Shown: piece by piece, positions 58,301 through 64,000 of the stretch | Layout of the letters: each line of letters starts with the position of its first letter | Numbering within the stretch: position 1 is the first letter of the stretch | Notes under the pieces: generated by a model | Databases searched by the model: none | Told to the model about the DNA's origin: nothing | Seen by the model: only the letters and a program-made list of their open reading frames with translations | Translations under genes and position numbers: made by a program | DNA from: Limonium bicolor | Lineage: Eukaryota > Streptophyta > Magnoliopsida > Caryophyllales > Plumbaginaceae | Assembly (NCBI GenBank): GCA_023374045.1 | Contig: CM041776.1 | Span: forward strand, 137,767,296-137,831,295 | Reading direction: 5' to 3' | Length of the DNA stretch: 64,000 bases

Positions 58301-61300
58301 TGTAACACCCCTACTACGCACATAACACTACTTGAAATCGCAGCGGAATTTAAACAACTAAACAGTAACTAAACGAATGGTGCAACAACGTCGTCAACCA
58401 CCCACGTGGTTAACAAGGCCGAATAAATACAATTGTACCGGTCTGATGATCAGACTCCCGAGCATAGAACTAATAGCCACATATATACATTAAACAAAAT
58501 ACCGAGTGTTTACATACATCCTTCACTGTTAACCATCACTGTAAACCGTTCATAACCAAATACATAATGCCACGGGTGCACAGGCGCATCCCGGGTCAAC
58601 ATCCAAAAGTATTCAAAAGTAAGCCTGCATCCTAGGATCTAAAGCCACTCCGCTTCTTCGATCCTCATCCAGCAGTATAAGAAATATGGATCCCCCGAGG
58701 GGGTCAGCAACCCTTGGCTGGTATGGTTAACGCGCAGCCCATCGGATACCGGGATACGCGCAACTAATTGTCATGATAACATGGCATTCATTTTTATACA
58801 TAACATAACATAACATAATATGTGGCATAGCATCAATAGTGCACAGCACAACATCACATACACAGTGGATCTTTGTTCCACAATAACAAACCACGAAGGT
58901 CAAATAACATAAGAGCCTAGAGAATGATTCACCCTCATGTTAAGCTCGTTATACACTCATTACCGTTCTGTTATTCGAACGAGTAACTTAAGTCACAGAT
59001 GGTTCGGATATAGTGACCCGAACACACCACACAAACACATGTTCCCACTAAACCGATCATAAGTCAGAATAGGTAAGCTTTGGAGGAAGCTAGCGGGAGA
59101 TCGAACGCCAAATTAAGGAGAACAATCTTAACAACATAAGAGTCGAATCTGATTCAGATATCTACTCTTAATTTACATGCATGACCGGACAACCGGATTC
59201 CTCACTTCCCAGTTAACACTTGTTAGAAGTTCATGGTGGAACTTAACAACCAATACACAATAGGTGGTAAGTCATTTTAGACACACACAAGGGAAATGAG
59301 TCACATCATAACATCACAATAATATGAACAACTGTAAACTCATTACATGTTTAGATCTTATAACGTCATAAACACACAGAAAAACATACAACACACAAGC
59401 CGGTGTAAACCGGTAGGCAACAGACTGCAAGAAAACCATACCTTGGTCCTTGCCTCGATTCGTTTCCACCTTGAGAGAATCCTAAACACATTAGTAACGT
59501 CGGTTAATTAACGCACTAGTCCATTGTTAACTTGTTACTTCACATAACTATTTTATTTTATTTTCATACTTGTCATAACTCTTCACCATTTTAATTACCA
59601 TTATAACACTCCTAACATGGCTTAACTAACCTCATATCATCATTACTAACTTATTACCATTTTTAGATAACATTTCCCATCTTAAAACAACATTTTTGGC
59701 CCATATTGTGGCCCGTCCGAACTTGTGTCCGAACCTCCAAGTTCGGACGCAAGCCGTGACTTTAGACAGAAAACAGACACACGTCCGAACTTATGTCCGG
59801 ACTTCAGAAGTTCGGATGTGAGTCGAGAAAAATTCTAGACAGAAATCCATGCGTCCGAACATGTGTCCGGACTTCCCAAGTTCGGACACAGTTCGAGGAT
59901 AATCCTAAGGAAGAATGGGTACGTCCGAACTAGTGTCCGGACTTCCCAAGTTCGGACACTGTTCGCGAGTGAGAAATCCTTTACCCAACAGAGCCTGTCC
60001 GAACTTCCATATCCGGACGGAAGTTCGGACAAGGCATAATACTCAATTTCTAAACCTTTAAACACTTAACCAAATTTCTCCAAAGCCTCCAACACTTATA
60101 GTATCTTCTCCTAAGGTTTCTAAGTGGTATTCCTTGCCTATTCTAATCATTATACCAAGATATTTCTTCCACACAACATCATTACCCAAACATCATTTCT
60201 TACAAACTAAAACTCCTTATGTCATCCTTGAAATCCCTTTTTCTAAGCTTACACTTTCTCCTTATTTTACCAAAGTTTGCCTAAGTCTTTACCTAAGTCC
60301 AAAATGACTTTGGTACATACTAAAACTTCAAGATCATGCCTAAGTCCTTATTACACTCTAGAACACTTCCTAGTTTATCAAAATTCCTTTAAAACATCTT
60401 GAACTCCTTATGCATTTCCTAAATTTGGACATAGGTTCTCCTAGCATTTTGTTACACCAAAGCACTTTGTTTTCACCATTAAACACCCAAGAACACTAAG
60501 AACACCAAGAACACCCTCATACACAAAACTTCACTCAAATCTCACTACATTAGAATATAATGCATAACTTAAATTGCATGGCACTTAGGCCCTTAAAATG
60601 CATGGCTCTTAGGCCCTTAAAGTGCTTAAATCATAAACACTGAATTTCCACAATATATATGCCTTTGACCTGCAAATACATACAACAAGACATATGTTCT
60701 TTTACTAGTCTCCTTGAGAACATTTACTAGGTCATTCACCTTTTGCTCTTTAGGTAGTTTTAACAAGCATTATAAGCTCATTTCTCCTAAGGCATTAAAA
60801 CAACATTAAGTTAGTATATTTACCTCTTTTCCAAACAACTTCTTTCTTGTTTCCTTATAAAACCGGTAAGGTATTTGATTCCTTGTCAAGTTCTAAACAA
60901 TATACAAACATCATAATGAGTATTCAAGCTTTAAGCTTCATCTCATTGTAAACCCTAATTTTACATTGTTTCAAAAACATTAATGTAGTTGTTTTACCTT
61001 GATCTTTGAAGAGAGTTTGAATATCTATGAAGAGAGGACTCCACCTAGTCCTTGAAAGGTTGGAATGAAGCTAAAACAAAGCCATATAAAGAGCACCTTC
61101 AATGGGTATTTTCGGTCACAACAAAAACATGGAGGAAATGTAGTTTTTATTTGAGATTCCTTACCTAGAAGCAAAGGAGAGTAATAATATGTAGAAATAC
61201 AAGCTCAAGCTCCTTCAATGGTGGAACTCCATGGCACCGAAATGGGGCTCTTGAAGTTTTGAGAAGATAGAAATGAAGAGCTTGATGAGAGGAAGAAGAT

Positions 61301-62105
61301 GGTGGTATTTGTTTTTGATTTGGTTAAGTGAGCTATGAAATATAGGTGGTCAAAGGTAGTGAAATGGTGGTGGTGCTGTAGTACCGTGAGAGAATGAAGA
61401 AGAGAGGTTGAAGAAGGAGTTTGGAACCGTGTGAAATGAAAGAAATGAAGAAGGTAAGTTGCTTTTGAAGATATTTGTAATAAAGTAAAGTAAATAGTAC
61501 TTAACTTGTCATCTTTATTTAACTAATGAGCTAACAAGGGTGGTGAGTCACCAACCTTAAAAACCGGCCCCCAATAGTAATATGAGGGTATTTTAGTCTT
61601 TGTTGAACATTTAATTACTTAATACAACATATGTTACAAAATAGCTTATTAAAATCACTATTCATGAAAACAAGGCACCTAGAAGTGAAATTTTTGATTT
61701 CCTATTGATATAGACATCCAAATGTGATATTATATAGTACACATATATATTTAAGAGTAATGATGGACATCTAGCCACTCAAAACTCATTTACAAGACAA
61801 TTTTTCAAAAATGTGCTTTAAGACTCCTTAAAGCACATTTTGTGTTTAAACTTGTTTTCAAGCTTGGTTTTCTTTGGTAATTGGTTTAATATGTTCATTA
61901 GTACATAAATGAGGTCTTGGTAAGTTCATTAGGTCTTACCCAAGTTTATTCCAAGCTTAGAGCACATTTTAGCCCTTATTGACTTAAGGTATCTAATTGT
62001 GTTCTTTATGGTTTAAATTGTTTAATAATGTTTCTAAGACTCTTTTTAGTCTTAATACACCATATTTAGGTGTTTAAACAACATAACTAGGTTTGGGGTA
62101 TTTCA
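58301..62105 (-). repeat. E6 3' LTR (3,805 bp)
   Basis: Plus-strand TGTAACACCCC to GGGGTATTTCA. U5 hairpin (58393-58414), GGGGGTCAGCAACCC and TACCGGGATAC motifs (about 58698-58757), CCGGT-TTAC-ACCGG (about 59400-59413), hairpin array (59714-60030), acceptor-like TTTGCAG on the minus strand (about 60669-60675). No TATA box as clear as that of E2 is seen. Confidence 0.88.
59714..60030 (-). repeat. GC-rich hairpin array in E6 LTR
   Basis: Five hairpins with GTCCGAACTT or GTCCGGACTT facing AAGTTCGGAC, spaced 55-80 bp. The first is a perfect 11-bp stem (59714-59724 with 59739-59749) and the last a 12-bp stem (GTCCGAACTTCC with GGAAGTTCGGAC, 59998-60030). The short frame 59835-60065 is a translation of this array. 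Confidence 0.88.
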
Positions 62106-62107
62106 AT

Positions 62108-62142
62108 CTACCCCCCTTAAAAGAACTTTGTCCCCAAAGTTC
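62108..62142 (-). promoter_or_regulatory. E6 LTR-adjacent hairpin plus polypurine tract
   Basis: The minus strand reads GAACTTTG-GGGA-CAAAGTTC (62123-62142), then TTTTAAGGGGGGTAGAT and the LTR start. Confidence 0.82.
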
Positions 62143-62390
62143 ATACTTCCACATATCCTAAATATTAGAACACGGGAATACTTATAAACAATACTTCCAT
62201 ACATCATTAACAACACACTTACATAACATTGGACACAAGGTCCATACAACATAACATCGGGTACATAACATTGGACACAAGGTCCATACAACATTATCCA
62301 CATCATTCAGACACAACGGTCTGTAACATAACAACATAACAGAGACGATGTATTTAAATACACGTCGTACTTACATAACCAAAACGGCTC
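62143..62390 (-). other. E6 region between the two polypurine modules, with mini-hairpin repeats
   Basis: About 250 nt of untranslated sequence. ACATAACATTGGACACAAGG recurs at 62221 and 62263 and forms TGGAC-ACAAG-GTCCA; a third, CAGAC-ACAACG-GTCTG, lies near 62309. These parallel the E2 set at 19367-19475. Confidence 0.6.
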
Positions 62391-62422
62391 TACCCCCCTT
62401 AAAAGGGGTACGCCCCGTACCC
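62391..62422 (-). promoter_or_regulatory. E6 upstream hairpin plus polypurine module
   Basis: The minus strand reads GGGTACG-GGG-CGTACCC (62406-62422), then CTTTTAAGGGGGGTAGAG. It begins 15 nt after the pol stop codon (62437-62439). Stem bases differ from E1 and E2 at paired positions. Confidence 0.75.
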
Positions 62423-62436
62423 TATACATATAAGCA

Positions 62437-64000
62437 CTAAGAAGTAAACAATGACGGGTACTTCGCCTTCATCTTATCTTCCAGCTCCCAAGTGGCCTCC
62501 TCAACGTCCTGGTTAGACCAAAGAACTTTCACCAGTCTCACAGACTTATGGCGAGTGTCTCGAGTCTTAGTATCCAGAATCCGTACCGGAGTCTCCACTG
62601 ATCGCATGGTCGGCTCTAAGGTTAGCCTTTCAGGCTGAAGCACATGAGACGGATGAGACATATATTTCTTCAACAGGGACACATGAAACACATCATGTAC
62701 TTTGCCCAGCTCAGCGGGTAGATCAAGTCTATAAGCTACCGGGCTGATCCGCTCCGTCACAACATAAGGCCCCACATATTTTGGGCTCAACTTGCCTTTC
62801 TGGCCAAAACGAAATACTCCCTTCATGGGGGATACTCTCAAAAATACCTGATCGCCCACGACGAACTCCAGGTCACGTCTGCGCACATCTGCGTACGACT
62901 TCTGTCTATCCTGAGTTGCCTTCATGTTAGCCCGGATCTGGCGAACTTCTGCCTGAACTTGCTCAAGATACTCTGGTCCTATAATGACCGTCTCACTCGA
63001 CTCATCCCAGCATAATGGCGTGCGGCATGGTCTACCGTACAAGGCCTGGAAGGGAGACATCTTGATCGATGCATGATAACTGTTGTTGTAGCTAAACTCG
63101 ATCAGATGTAACTTATCAATCCAGCTGGTCTGAAAGTCAAGTGCACATGCACGTAGCATATCCTCAAGTGTCTGAATGGTGCGCTCACTCTGACCATCGG
63201 TCTGTGGGTGAAACGCTGTACTCAATTTCAGTTCGGTACCCAATGCTTCTCGTGTAGACTTCCAATATCTCGATAAGAATCTGGTATCTCTGTCAGATAC
63301 AATTGTTTTCGGTACAACATGATGTCTTACAATTTCTCTATCAAAGAGTTCTGCCAGTTTTGCCACTTTCCAGGTGTCCTTCATCGGAATGAATCGGCCA
63401 CCTTGGTCAGTCGGTCAACAACAACCCATATCATATTCAGACCTCCCCTTGTAGGCGGAAGCCCTACTACGAAGTCCATGGAGATATTATGGAACTTCCA
63501 CTCAGGCACTGGCATTGCCTGTACCATACCACCAGGCCGTCGGTGCTCAAACTTGACCTTCTGGCAAGTGAGACACCTCAACACATAATCACTTACATCT
63601 TTTTTCATTCCAGTCCACCAAAAATACCTTTTTATACTCTTATACATCTTTGAAGCTCCGGGGTGAATCGAAGTAGTTGAACAATGGGATTCACTCAATA
63701 TGCGCTCCAACTCAGCGCTACTCCTAGGTATACACAATCGGCCATTCAGCCTAATCAGGTCATCATCGTGGAGTCTGAAGTTGTACTTCTGACCCTCGAA
63801 CGTGCCATCAATAAGCTTCTGCCTGATCTCCACCATATACTGATCCGCCATCTGAGCACTCCGCACCTCTTCAACCAAGCCAGTATGAGAGACTAGCGAA
63901 TGGAGAGAGTGTGCTCGGGACTCAATGCGTCAGCTACCACATTTGCCTTACCCTCTTTATATTGCAGATTAATATCGTAGTCATTCAGAAATTCAACCCA
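62437..64000 (-). pseudogene. pol: E6 pol: RNase H end, integrase and chromodomain (frameshifted)
   Basis: Integrase inserts the DNA copy into the chromosome. From the window edge down: the RNase H tail (YKEGKANVVADALS, about 63900-63970); a frame change at about 63895-63915; then a 165-residue frame (63878-63381) with the integrase HHCC zinc finger (H65, H72, C102, C105) and first catalytic Asp (D135, ISMDFVVGLP); a second frame change at about 63388-63397, where one base is missing; then a 315-residue frame (63384-62437) with the second Asp (D31, IVSDRDTRF) and Glu (E67, TDGQSERTI), 35 residues apart as in DDE integrases, a GPY motif (KYVGPYVV, about residue 206) and a C-terminal chromodomain-like segment (VKVLWSNQDVEEATWELE, about 283-300). 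The chromodomain places it with chromoviruses, most like Tekay/Del. Reverse transcriptase and protease lie beyond the window. Confidence 0.92.

Larger units (their letters stand above)
52949..64000 (+). mobile_element. E5: giant-LTR element, 5' part only, interrupted by E6
   Basis: After the LTR come the primer site (57469-57480) and 0.84 kb of leader or body (57464-58300) with no coding frame, carrying the same three-way junction and bulged-A hairpin as E1 and E2. E6 enters at 58301 and runs past the window edge. From the visible part E5 looks LARD-like, but a coding region further on cannot be excluded. The end coordinate is the window edge. Confidence 0.75.
58301..64000 (-). mobile_element. 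E6: Tekay/Del-like Ty3/gypsy element with pol, 3' part (5' part outside window)
   Basis: The minus-strand element inserted into E5 at 58301; the five bases before it are ATGGC. Visible parts are the 3' LTR (58301-62105), two polypurine modules, and the RNase H end, integrase and chromodomain of pol. Its LTR shares blocks with E2 (the GGGCCTAAG pairs, TTTGCAG site and the start of the LTR) and its polypurine cores are the same as E2's. It is the only element here with a pol gene and so the likely type of helper for the non-coding ones. Two frameshifts show this copy is itself defective, unless they are assembly errors. Confidence 0.9.

Noticed and set aside
58301..62105. E6 LTR as a solo LTR
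   Set aside because: A polypurine tract and pol directly follow it on the minus strand, so it is the 3' LTR of a longer element.
63319..63588. Plus-strand frames antisense to pol (also 63684-63896)
   Set aside because: Shadows of the integrase reading.

Overview
This is a gene-poor, repeat-dense stretch of a plant nuclear genome, probably a flowering plant with a large genome; the sequence does not let me name the species. It holds plant Ty3/gypsy retrotransposons with initiator-methionine-tRNA primer sites, a Mutator-like transposon (MULE) with a plant-type mudrA remnant, and plant-style promoter features. I see no intact host gene, no tRNA or rRNA gene and no CRISPR array. Almost every base can be assigned to a mobile element. 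Most open frames are short chance readings inside long terminal repeats (LTRs).

Layout, with labels used throughout. E0 (minus strand): gag remnant 1-1107 and 5' LTR 1343-1560, continuing at 45170-49656. E1 (plus): 1561-45164, with about 4.3 kb LTRs, inserted in the E0 LTR. Inside E1's non-coding body sits E3, a solo LTR (11076-14635 plus 28617-29578), and inside E3 sits E2 (minus, 14636-28611), of the same family in opposite orientation. E1's 3' LTR is split by a 10.35 kb MULE (30637-40987, 9-bp target duplication TAAATGGAT), itself split by solo LTR E4 (35836-40377). E0 interrupts a left arm (49657-50218) of a head-to-head LTR pair whose right arm starts at 50242. Then come LTR fragments (51905-52948), E5 (plus, 5' LTR 52949-57463), and inside E5 the start of E6 (minus, 58301 to beyond 64000), the only element with recognisable pol.

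How they work together. E1 and E2, and as far as visible E5, have complete-looking ends but no gag or pol, only a conserved non-coding body. This is the organisation of Large Retrotransposon Derivatives (LARDs). E6 encodes a Tekay/Del-like integrase with a C-terminal chromodomain and shares LTR blocks and polypurine modules with E2, so E6-like elements are the likely source of proteins.

The most interesting signal is a set of RNA-structure modules kept across divergent families: (1) a hairpin overlapping the primer binding site, with a compensatory pair; (2) a compact three-way junction about 200 nt into the leader; (3) a bulged-A hairpin further down; (4) two hairpin-plus-polypurine modules near the 3' end, the upstream one with strong covariation; (5) a U5 hairpin; (6) mid-LTR arrays of GC-rich hairpins whose sequence differs between families while their architecture and position persist. 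All comparisons were done by eye; percent identities were not computed.
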